Origin: DATKMK01 sp035541895
GTDB taxonomy: Bacteria; Desulfobacterota; Binatia; HRBIN30; JACQVA1
Reading direction: 5' to 3'
NCBI GenBank assembly: GCA_035541895.1
Contig: DATKMK010000114.1
Span: 62,001 to 126,000 of the forward strand
Length of the DNA: 64,000 nucleotides
The notes below the pieces were generated by a model. That model saw only the letters and a list, made by a program, of their open reading frames with translations, searched no databases and was not told the DNA's origin. The position numbers and the translations under genes are program-made. This document shows, piece after piece, positions 33,140-41,354 of this stretch (position 1 is its first letter; the number at the start of each line of letters is the position of its first letter).

Positions 33140-34816
33140 CTACGAATGGAGCGAGCGCAGCCAACGATCTTCGAAGTCGGCGAGATCGCCGGCGTAGACG
33201 CTGGCGTACGCGGCGGCCGGCGACTGCCGTCGCAACTCGCCGACGAATTCGCGCAGCCGCCGCGCGCCCGAACGATCGACCAGTTCGCGCACCGCCAAGT
33301 AGCTCTGTGCGTAGGCGACCTGCGCTTGCGCGGGGGCCAGTTTGGTCAGCGGCCCGACGAGATCTTGCAGGCGGAACAGGGGTGCCCCGTGCACGACCTC
33401 TTCGGCCCACGCGCGCCGCTGGCCGTCCTGTTCTTCCTCGGCCCACACGGCGAGCCCTTCATTCAACCACACCGGACAGTTGTTGCCCGACAAGTCGGCG
33501 ACCAAGCTGTGCATGTATTCGTGTCGCAGCAAGCGGCCGAGCGCCGGATCGTCGGCCGTGAGGCCACCAACCGGAACCTTGATGCGGCCATCGTAGGCCG
33601 CGCCCGCCCACACGGGCGTCTGGGTGATCGCGTGGAAGTCTTGCGCGCCGTAGAGCACCACTTCGGTCGCGTGGTCGGGGAGGTACCCGAACTTGGCGCC
33701 GACGGTCGAGCGGGCGTCTTCCAATCCGTCGAGCACGAGCTGCGCAGCGGTGCGATTCTCGCCGTCGGCGAAGCTGATCCGAAAGTGGGCGCTCTCCATG
33801 ACGGCGTAGTCCCACTCGGCGTCGACTTCGCGCCCGAGGCGGTCGAGCAGCGCGTCGAGCGGCGCGCCGCTCGCTCCGACTTCCCGTGCCCGCTGCAGCG
33901 TGGCGAGCGCGCGCGGGCGATCGTGTTGCTTCAAATACACTTCCCCGAGCGCCAGCCACACTTGCGGGTCCTTCGAACCGCCATCGACGGCACGCTCCAG
34001 ATCGGTGCGGGCGCCGTCGAGGTCGCCGGCGCGCAGTCGGGTCACCCCCATCGCCTGCCGGAGATCCAAGCGCTCACCGTAGCTCAGTGCTTCGTGCAAC
34101 TGGCGCTCGGCCGCACCGGGGTCTCCGCCTTCGAGTTGGTGCATGGCGCTGTTGAGCAGCACCGTTTGCAGATTCTGCCGCACGGTCGATTGCGCCGGCG
34201 CGAGTTGCCGGGCTCGCCGAAGGTGTTCGATCGCCGCGTCGTACCGGCCTTGCTGGGCCAAGTCGACGGCCTCGGCATTGAGTCGAGACGCCTCGGCCTG
34301 GACGCCGGCAAACTCCTCGGCGATCGATTGCAACTGGGGCGGCGGCGCCCAGGCCGGCAGCGATCGCGGCGCAAGGCTCGGCGGATCGGGGCGGCGGTGC
34401 GTCGCGGTGAAGGCGATGATTCCCAGGAGACCAAACCCGACCACGAACAGGGTTGGCACTATCCGCGACTTCGCGCGACTGGGGAGGCGCTCCGCGGCAA
34501 CAGCGTGCAGCGGAACCAGACCGACATGCGCGCCGAGCCGCTCCAACTCGTCACGCAGCAAGCGGGCGTCCGATTCCGTCAGGCCGTTGAACAGGCGCTG
34601 CGGTGTCGGGGTGCTGCGATCGATTGGTGATGGTCCGCGGGCGCTGATCGGCATCCCGGCGAGGTAGTCGAGCACGCGCTCGCGCGCCAGGTCGTTGCGA
34701 TATGCGAAGAGCACCAGATCAAAGCCGCGATTGGTGACCGGTGGTGGTGACTGGCGGTGGGTGGGAAGATGGTGATTGGTGGTGACTGGTGTTGGTCGGG
34801 AGAAGAAGTCATTCAT
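33140..34816 (-). CDS. TPR protein with N-terminal L7/L12-like domain and C-terminal MA-type metallopeptidase domain
   Basis: 558 aa. Residues ~30-115 resemble the L7/L12 or ClpS-like fold (FDLVLFAYRNDLARERV ... LTESDARLLRDELERLGAHVGLVPL). Then one TM helix (IVPTLFVVGFGLLGIIAF), TPR repeats (QGRYDAAIEHLRRARQLAPA; RAGDLDGARTDLERA; KQHDRPRALATLQRA) and a gluzincin domain with LRHEYMHSLV (HExxH) and WLNEGLAVWAE as third ligand. The TM orientation probably leaves TPR and peptidase outside. Residues 8-30 (RPTPVTTNHHLPTHRQSPPP) are encoded by a heptad repeat. An alternative TTG start lies 3 codons upstream. The role is unknown, possibly envelope proteolysis. Confidence 0.8.
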   Translation of the reverse strand: MNDFFSRPTPVTTNHHLPTHRQSPPPVTNRGFDLVLFAYRNDLARERVLDYLAGMPISARGPSPIDRSTPTPQRLFNGLTESDARLLRDELERLGAHVGLVPLHAVAAERLPSRAKSRIVPTLFVVGFGLLGIIAFTATHRRPDPPSLAPRSLPAWAPPPQLQSIAEEFAGVQAEASRLNAEAVDLAQQGRYDAAIEHLRRARQLAPAQSTVRQNLQTVLLNSAMHQLEGGDPGAAERQLHEALSYGERLDLRQAMGVTRLRAGDLDGARTDLERAVDGGSKDPQVWLALGEVYLKQHDRPRALATLQRAREVGASGAPLDALLDRLGREVDAEWDYAVMESAHFRISFADGENRTAAQLVLDGLEDARSTVGAKFGYLPDHATEVVLYGAQDFHAITQTPVWAGAAYDGRIKVPVGGLTADDPALGRLLRHEYMHSLVADLSGNNCPVWLNEGLAVWAEEEQDGQRRAWAEEVVHGAPLFRLQDLVGPLTKLAPAQAQVAYAQSYLAVRELVDRSGARRLREFVGELRRQSPAAAYASVYAGDLADFEDRWLRSLHS

Positions 34817-34885
34817 TGTGATCAATTCCCAACACCATCACCAGTTGCCATCAGTCACCGCCACCATCACCAGTCACCACACTCA
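34731..34885. repeat. GTGANNN heptad-repeat element, long inverted arms overlapping a coding start
   Basis: The left arm (34731-34797) consists of GGTGACNGGTGG-type units and the right arm (34829-34885) of the inverse (CACCATCACCAGTTGCC and similar). The ~30-nt centre holds the start codon of the peptidase gene, and the left arm is translated as its residues 8-30. It is the largest of these elements in the window. Confidence 0.75.
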
Positions 34886-35194
34886 ATGCATCACCTTGGG
34901 AAGATCGGTGGCTTCTTCGATCAGGCCGAAGGCCTCTTCGTAGCGGCGAATGTTGTCCTGCAGCGCGCGCAAGATGCGTTTGGTGTGCTCCGGTGTCGCG
35001 ATGACGCGCGCGCGCAGGTTCGCGATGGCCTGACCCTGCGGTCCCCGTTGTGGTTGCACGAACAGGAAATCGAGGACGAATTCTTCCTTGCGGTGGCTGA
35101 CCATCATGACGTTCGAGTAAACGCCGGGTGCGGTTGCCGGGTCGCTTTGAACTTGGATCTGCTGCTCGGCGGCGGGCTTGGGTTCATCGGCCAT
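34883..35194 (-). CDS. DUF3467 family protein
   Basis: 103 aa. Features YSNVMMVSHRKEEFVLDFLFVQPQ followed by ANLRARVIATPEHTKRILRALQDNIRRYEEAFG, the two-strand plus helix pattern of DUF3467, a family of unknown function common in bacteria and archaea. Start: ATG at 35194 with GGGAGGA 5 nt upstream; it overlaps the upstream hydrolase by 11 nt. Its last codons run into the heptad repeat. Confidence 0.88.
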   Translation of the reverse strand: MADEPKPAAEQQIQVQSDPATAPGVYSNVMMVSHRKEEFVLDFLFVQPQRGPQGQAIANLRARVIATPEHTKRILRALQDNIRRYEEAFGLIEEATDLPKVMH

Positions 35195-35894
35195 CACAGT
35201 CCTCCCGATCGATAGGTAGTACCGTGTAAAGCCAGGCGGTGGCAACATCGATCAATTCGTCGATCACCGACTGCGCGGAGCGACGCAGTCGCGCGGGGAG
35301 TTTGAACGAATGGTCGCCGCCCTCGATCACATGCAGCGTGGCGCGCGGCAGACCACGCAGCGTCTCGCGCAGCCGGTCGAGCGTGCACAGCGTGTCGCGC
35401 GTGCCGGCGAAGAACAGCATCGGCGCGACGATGCGGGCGAGATGTGCCGTGCGCAGCTTCTCCGGCCGACCGGCCGGATGCAACGGGTAGCCCAGAAACA
35501 GCAAGCCCGCGACATCGATTCCCTGAGCGGCGAGATGCGACGCCATGCGACCGCCCATCGATTTACCGCCGATGACGATGCCGGGCGGGGCCAACTGCGA
35601 GTCGGCCCGCACCGTATCGAGCACCGCTCGATAGCAGGCCTCCAGGACCGGTGCGGGATCGGGGGCGCGGCCGCCGCGCTCGGTGTAGGGAAAATTGAAC
35701 TTCACCGAGACATAGCCGCGCGCCGCCAGCCCTTCGTGCACGGCGCTGAGTAGCGGGTTGCTCATGTCGTTGCCGGCGCCGTGGGCCAGAATCACCGCCG
35801 GGGTTCGGCCGGCGCGAAATCGCTCGGGGTACCCGATCAGCGCCGAAACCGTGCGGCCGGCGGTCCATTCGATCGGTCGCGCCTGAATCCGCAT
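35184..35894 (-). CDS. KANL3/Tex30-like alpha/beta-hydrolase
   Basis: About 236 aa. AVILAHGAGNDMSNP is the oxyanion region; VIGGKSMGGRMASHLAAQG holds the nucleophile elbow (GxSxG, here GKSMGG); the acid is in FAGTRDTLCTLDRL, and the His in IEGGDHSFKLP. The family comprises dienelactone-hydrolase-like proteins without a defined substrate. The start is ambiguous between MRIQARPIEW (35894) and an ATG 8 codons further upstream (35918); neither has a convincing ribosome site. Confidence 0.85.
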   Translation of the reverse strand: MRIQARPIEWTAGRTVSALIGYPERFRAGRTPAVILAHGAGNDMSNPLLSAVHEGLAARGYVSVKFNFPYTERGGRAPDPAPVLEACYRAVLDTVRADSQLAPPGIVIGGKSMGGRMASHLAAQGIDVAGLLFLGYPLHPAGRPEKLRTAHLARIVAPMLFFAGTRDTLCTLDRLRETLRGLPRATLHVIEGGDHSFKLPARLRRSAQSVIDELIDVATAWLYTVLPIDREDCDGR

Positions 35895-35951
35895 GATCGA
35901 CCCATCACAACAGGTCATTGTTGAGCGGAGCCGGCCCCGCGACGTTTGGAA

Positions 35952-36692
35952 CTAGAGACTTTTGGCGGACGCGACCGGCTCGCTCACACCTTCGATCAAG
36001 CTGCGCAGACGCGACGCCAGTTGCGGTCCTTTGCCGGCGGCCTCGTGCTTGAAGTACACGAACACATCCCGCCACTGCTCGGCCGCCTGCTGCAACCGGC
36101 CCACCCAGGCGGCGAGATCGTCGTCGGTGTAGTCGGGTTTGCGCAAACGGAAGTAACCAAACTCGGCCGTGACTTCGAGCGGCGTCTGTCGATCCTCCGT
36201 CTCGGCGACGCAAATCGCGACCCCGAAGCGCCGCAGGCATTCGTACACGTCATCGGCGAGCCAGCTCTGATTGCGAAACTCGAACGCGGCGCGGAAACCC
36301 GGCGGGAGCTGGTGCAGGAAGTCTTCCAGACGGGCGGTATCCTTCTTGAGGAACGGCGGCAATTGAAACAGGATCACGCCCAGGCGATGCTTGAGCGCCT
36401 GGGCGATATCGCAGAAGTCGCTCACCGCATCGGCGGCATCACGCAGGCGTAGATCGTGGGTGATCCGGCGCGGCGCCTTCAACGTGAAGGTGAAGTGCTC
36501 GGGCACTTCCTTTGCCCAGCCCTGGAGGACTCGCACGGTCGGCAGCCGATAAAAGGTGTAGTTGATCTCCACCGAGGCGAACCGTTCGGCGTAGAACCGC
36601 AGCATTTGCGGTTCGGCGATCTCGGGCGGATAGAAGTTGCCCTTCCACTCCTTATAACTATAGCCCGAAGTGCCAACCCAGAAAGTGGCCAT
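35952..36692 (-). CDS. DUF72 family protein
   Basis: 246 aa. TFWVGTSGYSYKEWKGNFYP is the family N-terminus; next SVEINYTFYRLPTVRVLQGW, FTLKAPRRITHDL, GVILFQLPPFLKKD and AAFEFRNQSWLADDVYECLR, all characteristic of DUF72 (YecE-like) TIM-barrel proteins with unknown activity. Start at 36692 with AGAGG 7 nt upstream. The region between it and gshA (268 nt) holds a heptad element and a GC-rich leader. Confidence 0.9.
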   Translation of the reverse strand: MATFWVGTSGYSYKEWKGNFYPPEIAEPQMLRFYAERFASVEINYTFYRLPTVRVLQGWAKEVPEHFTFTLKAPRRITHDLRLRDAADAVSDFCDIAQALKHRLGVILFQLPPFLKKDTARLEDFLHQLPPGFRAAFEFRNQSWLADDVYECLRRFGVAICVAETEDRQTPLEVTAEFGYFRLRKPDYTDDDLAAWVGRLQQAAEQWRDVFVYFKHEAAGKGPQLASRLRSLIEGVSEPVASAKSL

Positions 36693-36735
36693 CGCAGAGC
36701 CTCTATCACGACGCTCGCGGGTAGAACAATGCTGG

Positions 36736-36846
36736 GGTGGTGAGTGGTGAGTCATGAGTTGTGACTGGCCGGATGGAGGCCCCCTTGAATCAGCACGGAC
36801 CACTCACGCATCACTGCTCACGAGTCACCCTTCACGAATCATCATC
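36736..36846. repeat. GTGANNN heptad-repeat element, inverted arms, divergent junction
   Basis: Left arm 36736-36770 (GTGGTGAGTGGTGAGTCATG and on), right arm about 36799-36846 (CCACTCACGCATCACTGCTC and on). Unlike the elements at 7723 and 20589, it lies between two gene starts (DUF72 and gshA), so termination cannot be its only role. Confidence 0.7.
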
Positions 36847-36960
36847 CCCCCTTGCCACTCGGCGGCCCTCTGGTAGCGTGCGCGTCGTGCGTCCGTCATT
36901 GCGACTGCGAAGTGGACTGGGGTATCGTTCCGAGCCGCTCCCCTGAGCTGAAAGGGTGTC

Positions 36961-38337
36961 ATGTCGCAGTACGTCCCAGAGACCGCTGCCCCGGTGGCGA
37001 TTGAGCGCTACGATCAGCTCGTCGAGTACTTCGTCGCGGCCTGCAAGCCGCGCGACCAGTGGCGGATCGGGACCGAGTACGAGAAGGTCGCGGTCCGCAT
37101 CGAAGACGGCAGTGCGGTACCGTTCTCGGGCCCCCACGGTATCGAGCAGGTGCTCACCGAGTTGGCGGACCGCTACCACTGGGAGCCGATCCGCGAGGAC
37201 GGTCGAGTGGTCGCGCTCGGCGGGACGAAAGCCGCGATCACCCTGGAACCCGGCGGCCAACTCGAACTGAGCGGCGAGAAGTGCGACAGCGTGCACTGCG
37301 CCGCGCACGAGTTTCGCGAGCACATCGAACAGATCGTCACCGTCGGCGAGCGCCACGGGATCGTCTTCCTCGGCCTCGGCATGCAGCCCGTCAGCCGTCT
37401 GGACGAGATCGAGTGGGTGCCGAAGCGCCGCTACCGGATCATGGCGCCGTACATGTTGCAGGTCGGCACACTCGGCCAGCGCATGATGAAACAAACCGCC
37501 ACCGTGCAGGTGAACCTCGACTATGGCAGCGAAGCCGACGCCACGATGAAGATGCGGGTGGCCATGGGCATCGGCACGCTGCTCAACGCGATGTTCGCCA
37601 ACTCTCCGATCTGCGACGGCCAGCTCAACGGCTACCTCTCGTATCGCGGCCACATCTGGACCGACACCGATCGCCGCCGGTCGGGGTTGTTGCGCTTCGT
37701 GTTCGGATCCGAATGGGGGTTCGCTGACTACGTCGAGTACGCGCTCGACGTGCCGATGTACTTCATCGTGCGCGACGGTGTGTGGCACGACATGACGCAT
37801 CTGACCTTCCGCCGCTTTTGGCAGGACGGCTATCGCGGTCATCGCGCGACGATGGCCGATTGGAACATTCACCTCACGACGCTGTTTCCGGAAGCGCGCA
37901 TGAAGGGCTACATCGAGCTGCGCTCGGTGGACAGTCAGCAACCCGAGTTGATGCTCGCGGTCCCGGCCTTGGCGAAGGGGATTTTTTACGAGTCGGACTG
38001 CCTGCTCGCCGCGTGGGATCTGGTGAAGTCGTGGACGTGGGAGGAGCGGCTCGCCGCGTGGGACGACGGACACAAGCACGCGTTGCGCGCGCGCGCGCGC
38101 GGCATCCGGTTGCAGGAATTGGCGCGCGAGTTAGTGGCGATCGCGGTGGCGGGCTGCGAACGCCAGCGTAAGCTCGACGAGCGCGGCGAAGACGAATCCG
38201 TCCATCTCGAACGGCTCGAAGAACTGGTGGCGCGCGGCGTGTGCCCGGCCGACCTGTTGATCGACAAGTGGGCCGGCGAGTGGGACCGCGAGATTCACAA
38301 CCTGATCAAGGCGCGCGCGTACCGGTTGGCGGCCTAG
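36961..38337 (+). CDS. gshA: Glutamate-cysteine ligase (GCS2/plant-alphaproteobacterial type)
   Basis: 458 aa. DQWRIGTEYEKVAVR is the catalytic Glu region of the GCS2 fold; LEPGGQLELSGEKCDSVH follows, then QTATVQVNLDYGSEADA and LFPEARMKGYIELRSVDSQ, as in plant and proteobacterial gshA. It ligates Glu and Cys with ATP, the first step to glutathione. AAAGGG 4 nt before the start. It heads a plus-strand run of four closely packed genes, although the others are functionally diverse. gshB is not in the window. Confidence 0.92.
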   Translation: MSQYVPETAAPVAIERYDQLVEYFVAACKPRDQWRIGTEYEKVAVRIEDGSAVPFSGPHGIEQVLTELADRYHWEPIREDGRVVALGGTKAAITLEPGGQLELSGEKCDSVHCAAHEFREHIEQIVTVGERHGIVFLGLGMQPVSRLDEIEWVPKRRYRIMAPYMLQVGTLGQRMMKQTATVQVNLDYGSEADATMKMRVAMGIGTLLNAMFANSPICDGQLNGYLSYRGHIWTDTDRRRSGLLRFVFGSEWGFADYVEYALDVPMYFIVRDGVWHDMTHLTFRRFWQDGYRGHRATMADWNIHLTTLFPEARMKGYIELRSVDSQQPELMLAVPALAKGIFYESDCLLAAWDLVKSWTWEERLAAWDDGHKHALRARARGIRLQELARELVAIAVAGCERQRKLDERGEDESVHLERLEELVARGVCPADLLIDKWAGEWDREIHNLIKARAYRLAA

Positions 38338-38356
38338 TGTCGTCGCTCACGTTGCA

Positions 38357-39184
38357 ATGACCGCAATCCGCCGGACCGCCTCCACGGCGAACGGCGTCGT
38401 TACCCTGCTGACTGATTTCGGTCGCACCGACGGCTTCGCCGGCATCATGAAGGGCGTGATGCTGCGGGCGAATCCGCGCGTGCGGTTGGTGGATCTAACG
38501 CACGAGATTCCGCCGCAGGACGTCGTCGCGGGGGCGTTGGTGTTGCGCAGCGCGGTGCCGTTCTTCCCGCGCAGCACGGTGCATCTCGCGGTGGTCGACC
38601 CCGGCGTCGGCGGTGCGCGACGGGCTCTCGTGGTCGCGACGCGCACGGCGCTCTTCGTCGGGCCCGACAACGGATTGCTGTTGCCGGCTGCGCAGGCGTT
38701 GGGGATCACCGGGGTACGCGCGATCGACGTAGAACGTCTACTGAAACGCAAGGTGCTGCGCGAACCGATCAGCCGGACCTTTCAGGGTCGCGATGTCTTC
38801 GCGCCGGTCGCGGCGTGGCTGTCGACGGGTGCAGCGGTGTCGGCGGTTGGTCCGGTTGTGCGCGATCCCGTGGAGCTGCACCTGCCGGTGGGGCAGGTAC
38901 AACGAAACGCGATCGATGGGGAAGTGATCTACGTCGACCGCTTCGGCAACCTCATTACCAACATCACCGGCAAGCAACTCGCTCGCTTCCCCACGCAGCG
39001 GGTTTCCGTTAGCATCGGTCGGGTGCGTATTCGCGGATTGAGTACAGCCTACGCTGCAGCGCCAGTGGAGTTGCTCGCCATCGTGGGGAGCTGGGGATTG
39101 CTGGAGATCGCCGCGCGCAACGCAAGTGCGGCGGCTCGGTTGTCCGCCGCGCGCGGCACGCGCGTGCACGTGACGGTGAGCTGA
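38357..39184 (+). CDS. SAM hydroxide adenosyltransferase / SAM hydrolase (DUF62)
   Basis: 275 aa. VTLLTDFGRTDGFAGIMKGVML is the N-terminal signature with the catalytic Asp; DLTHEIPPQDVVAGALVLRS, AVVDPGVGGARRAL (conserved motif) and FVGPDNGLLLPAA follow, while VIYVDRFGNLITNI carries the C-domain DRFGN motif. The family hydrolyses SAM to adenosine and methionine (known for characterised homologues). It is 2 nt ahead of the protease gene. Confidence 0.93.
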   Translation: MTAIRRTASTANGVVTLLTDFGRTDGFAGIMKGVMLRANPRVRLVDLTHEIPPQDVVAGALVLRSAVPFFPRSTVHLAVVDPGVGGARRALVVATRTALFVGPDNGLLLPAAQALGITGVRAIDVERLLKRKVLREPISRTFQGRDVFAPVAAWLSTGAAVSAVGPVVRDPVELHLPVGQVQRNAIDGEVIYVDRFGNLITNITGKQLARFPTQRVSVSIGRVRIRGLSTAYAAAPVELLAIVGSWGLLEIAARNASAAARLSAARGTRVHVTVS

Positions 39185-39185
39185 G

Positions 39186-40238
39186 ATGAGACTGTTTCGC
39201 CGTTCGCCGGCAGTCCACGAGTACTATCCCGCCCCAGCGACCTGGTCGCAGGCACCGGCGGAGGTCGGCAGCAAGCGAGTGCCCTTGATCCACATCGTGC
39301 TGTTCGTCGCCACCTTCATTACGACCTCGATGGCCGGAGCGTTCGAGGCCGGCGCCGATCCGCTGGCGAATTTCTCCGACATTCGCGCGGGATTTCCGTT
39401 TTCGGTCACGCTGCTGTCGATTCTGTTGTTCCACGAATTGGGGCACTACACGTTGTCGCGCGTTCACGGGGTGCGCGCGACGCTGCCGTACTTCATCCCC
39501 GCGCCGCCGTTTCTCATCGGAACGTTCGGCGCGTTCATTCGTATGAAGTCGCCGCCGCGCACGCGCCGCGCGTTGTTCGACGTCGGCGCCGCCGGCCCGT
39601 GGGCCGGATTCGTGTTGGCGGTGCCCGCCGTCATCATCGGCCTGCGTCTCTCCGAGGTGCGCCCGCTCGGCCCGAGCGAAGGCGGGTTGGTGTTGGGCGA
39701 TTCGATCTTGTTCTCGCTGCTCAGCCGATTGGCGCTTGGCGTGACCCCCGACGACGTCACGATTCTGCTCCATCCGATCGCGCTCGCGGGTTGGTTCGGT
39801 CTGTTCGTGACGTTCATGAATCTGCTGCCGGTCGGCCAGCTCGACGGCGGCCACGTCGCGTATTCGATGTTCGGCTTTCGCCATCGTTGGGTGGCGCGCG
39901 TGTTCTTGCTCGTGGTGTTGTTTCTCGGCACCCGCGGGTGGCCGGGGTGGTTTTTTTGGGCGGTGCTGATCACGGTGCTCGGTCTCGATCATCCCCCGAC
40001 ACTGGATCCATGGACGCCGCTGGACGGGCGCCGCCGGATGGCGTCATGGCTGACCGTGGCGATGTTCGTGCTGACGTTCGTTCCCGAGCCGTTTTCGATG
40101 AGTGAGCCGCGTCCCGAGTTTGAGGGCGAGAAGACACCGGTGGTGCTGCAACATCCGACGCGGCAGTCGCAATTCCGCATCCTGATCGGTGGGCGGCGAC
40201 CCACCGGGCAGCACCGTGGAGGAGGGGTTGTGATATGA
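39186..40238 (+). CDS. Site-2 protease family (M50) membrane metalloprotease
   Basis: 350 aa. Six or so TM segments. HELGH in TLLSILLFHELGHYTLSR is the zinc motif; the second motif, NLLPVGQLDGGHVAY, supplies the Asp ligand. PYFIPAPPFLIGTFGAFIRM links them, resembling plant EGY1-type M50 proteases. It cleaves substrates inside the membrane, often anti-sigma factors. No PDZ domain. Its stop overlaps the next start as ATGA. Confidence 0.92.
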   Translation: MRLFRRSPAVHEYYPAPATWSQAPAEVGSKRVPLIHIVLFVATFITTSMAGAFEAGADPLANFSDIRAGFPFSVTLLSILLFHELGHYTLSRVHGVRATLPYFIPAPPFLIGTFGAFIRMKSPPRTRRALFDVGAAGPWAGFVLAVPAVIIGLRLSEVRPLGPSEGGLVLGDSILFSLLSRLALGVTPDDVTILLHPIALAGWFGLFVTFMNLLPVGQLDGGHVAYSMFGFRHRWVARVFLLVVLFLGTRGWPGWFFWAVLITVLGLDHPPTLDPWTPLDGRRRMASWLTVAMFVLTFVPEPFSMSEPRPEFEGEKTPVVLQHPTRQSQFRILIGGRRPTGQHRGGGVVI

Positions 40239-40687
40239 GTGCGCGACCGAGTTGGGACCAATACTTCATGACCATCACCCGCCAGGTGGCGGAGCGGTCG
40301 ACGTGCCTGCGTGCGAAGGTCGGCGCGGTCATCGTGCGCGACCGCAGCATCCTCGCCACCGGCTACAACGGCTCGCCGGCCGGTCTACCCCACTGTCTCG
40401 ACGCGGGTTGCTTGATCTATCGTTCGCAAACACCGAGCGGCGACACCGAGGAGAATTGCTTTCGCACGATCCACGCCGAGATCAACGCCATCGCGCAGGC
40501 GGCGAAGAACGGCAGCGCGATTCGCGACGCGTCGATCTACATCACCCACACGCCGTGCATCCACTGCTTCAAAGTGCTCATCAACACCGGGATCACCCGG
40601 ATCTGCTACGAGAAGGAATACAAAGTCGCGACGCTCGAGGAGCTGCGGCGCTTCGCGCATGTCACGCTCGATCAGATCAGCGTCTGA
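40235..40687 (+). CDS. dCMP deaminase (ComEB-type)
   Basis: 150 aa. SWDQYFMTITRQVAERSTCLRAKVGAVIV is the classic start; the zinc site is HAEINAIAQAA (HxE) and THTPCIHCFKVLI (PCxxC). GYNGSPAGLPHC adds the nucleotide loop. It makes dUMP from dCMP for thymidylate supply. It overlaps the protease stop by 4 nt and ends with the convergent minus-strand gene directly after it. Confidence 0.95.
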   Translation: MSARPSWDQYFMTITRQVAERSTCLRAKVGAVIVRDRSILATGYNGSPAGLPHCLDAGCLIYRSQTPSGDTEENCFRTIHAEINAIAQAAKNGSAIRDASIYITHTPCIHCFKVLINTGITRICYEKEYKVATLEELRRFAHVTLDQISV

Positions 40688-41143
40688 CTACACGCAGTAG
40701 CGCGTGCCGGCGGATTCGAACGCGCACGCATCGATCGGCGACGATGCGCGTGGCGTCGTTACCGCGTCGGATGATCGGCGTGCCGGCGCCGGCCGCGCGC
40801 GACGTTGGCGCGCCCATGCCTCCTCGGTTTTCGCCGCGTAGCGCCGGATTCGCACCGGGCGATCGCCCGGACTGCAGCGCAGGACGCAGCGCCGCACATA
40901 GTCGGCGTTGAGGCCGAGCGCGGCGCAGATGCTGAGGAACGAAAATGGATTCGACCAATCGTTCGCCTGGAACCACGTCCGTTCGCGCCGCCACTCATGG
41001 TATTCCGACCCATGCGTGACGCGCGACCGGTAGCGGTTGAACGATTGCACCGCGTCCATCAACACCGCCAGCATCAGCCGCCGCTCTCCATCCTCCGGTA
41101 GGACATCGAGGAATTCGATTCCACGCCCTCGGCTCCTCGCCAT
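40688..41143 (-). CDS. Conserved protein of unknown function with WSNPFSFLSICAALGL motif
   Basis: 151 aa. LMLAVLMDAVQSFNRYRSRV, REWRRERTW-like segment (SEYHEWRRERTWFQAND), then WSNPFSFLSICAALGLNADYVRRCVL, which looks like a helical DNA-binding unit. Similar short proteins ('PFSFenIC..LGLd...iRr') recur in Myxococcota-like genomes (recollection, not searched). The C-terminal third is basic and low-complexity. GGGAGG lies 6 nt before the ATG. No function recognised; a small regulator is one option. Confidence 0.7.
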   Translation of the reverse strand: MARSRGRGIEFLDVLPEDGERRLMLAVLMDAVQSFNRYRSRVTHGSEYHEWRRERTWFQANDWSNPFSFLSICAALGLNADYVRRCVLRCSPGDRPVRIRRYAAKTEEAWARQRRARPAPARRSSDAVTTPRASSPIDACAFESAGTRYCV

Positions 41144-41290
41144 GGTTGGCCTCCCTCGCTGAGACCTATGATCGAAGGGTTGGCGCGGCCGGACAATCGC
41201 CTCAATTGGGCAGCGCCGCGACCATCTCCGGTGAGACGGTTGGCAAGAGAGGGGGGACTGCGATCCCGGCAATCCGGGAGGGAGGGGGTT

Positions 41291-41322
41291 GAGACCAGCC
41301 GAGGAGGGGGGCGGCTGGTCTC
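41291..41322 (-). terminator. Hairpin after the two-component operon
   Basis: Arms GAGACCAGCCG (41291-41301) and CGGCTGGTCTC (41312-41322) are perfect 11-bp complements around a 10-nt loop, 33 nt past the stop of the NarL-type gene ending at 41355. No U tract follows, so Rho-independent termination is uncertain. The flanking 41240-41345 region is unusually G-run rich. Confidence 0.6.
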
Positions 41323-41354
41323 GGGGCGGTGGTGTGGGGGGGAAACGTTCTAGT

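Noticed and set aside
32675..34630. 651-aa plus-strand frame opposite gloA and the metallopeptidase
   Set aside because: Shadow frame; the minus-strand genes have clear catalytic motifs.
7723..36846. CRISPR array interpretation of the GTGA repeats
   Set aside because: Period is 7 bp without spacers of constant length, and no cas gene is present.
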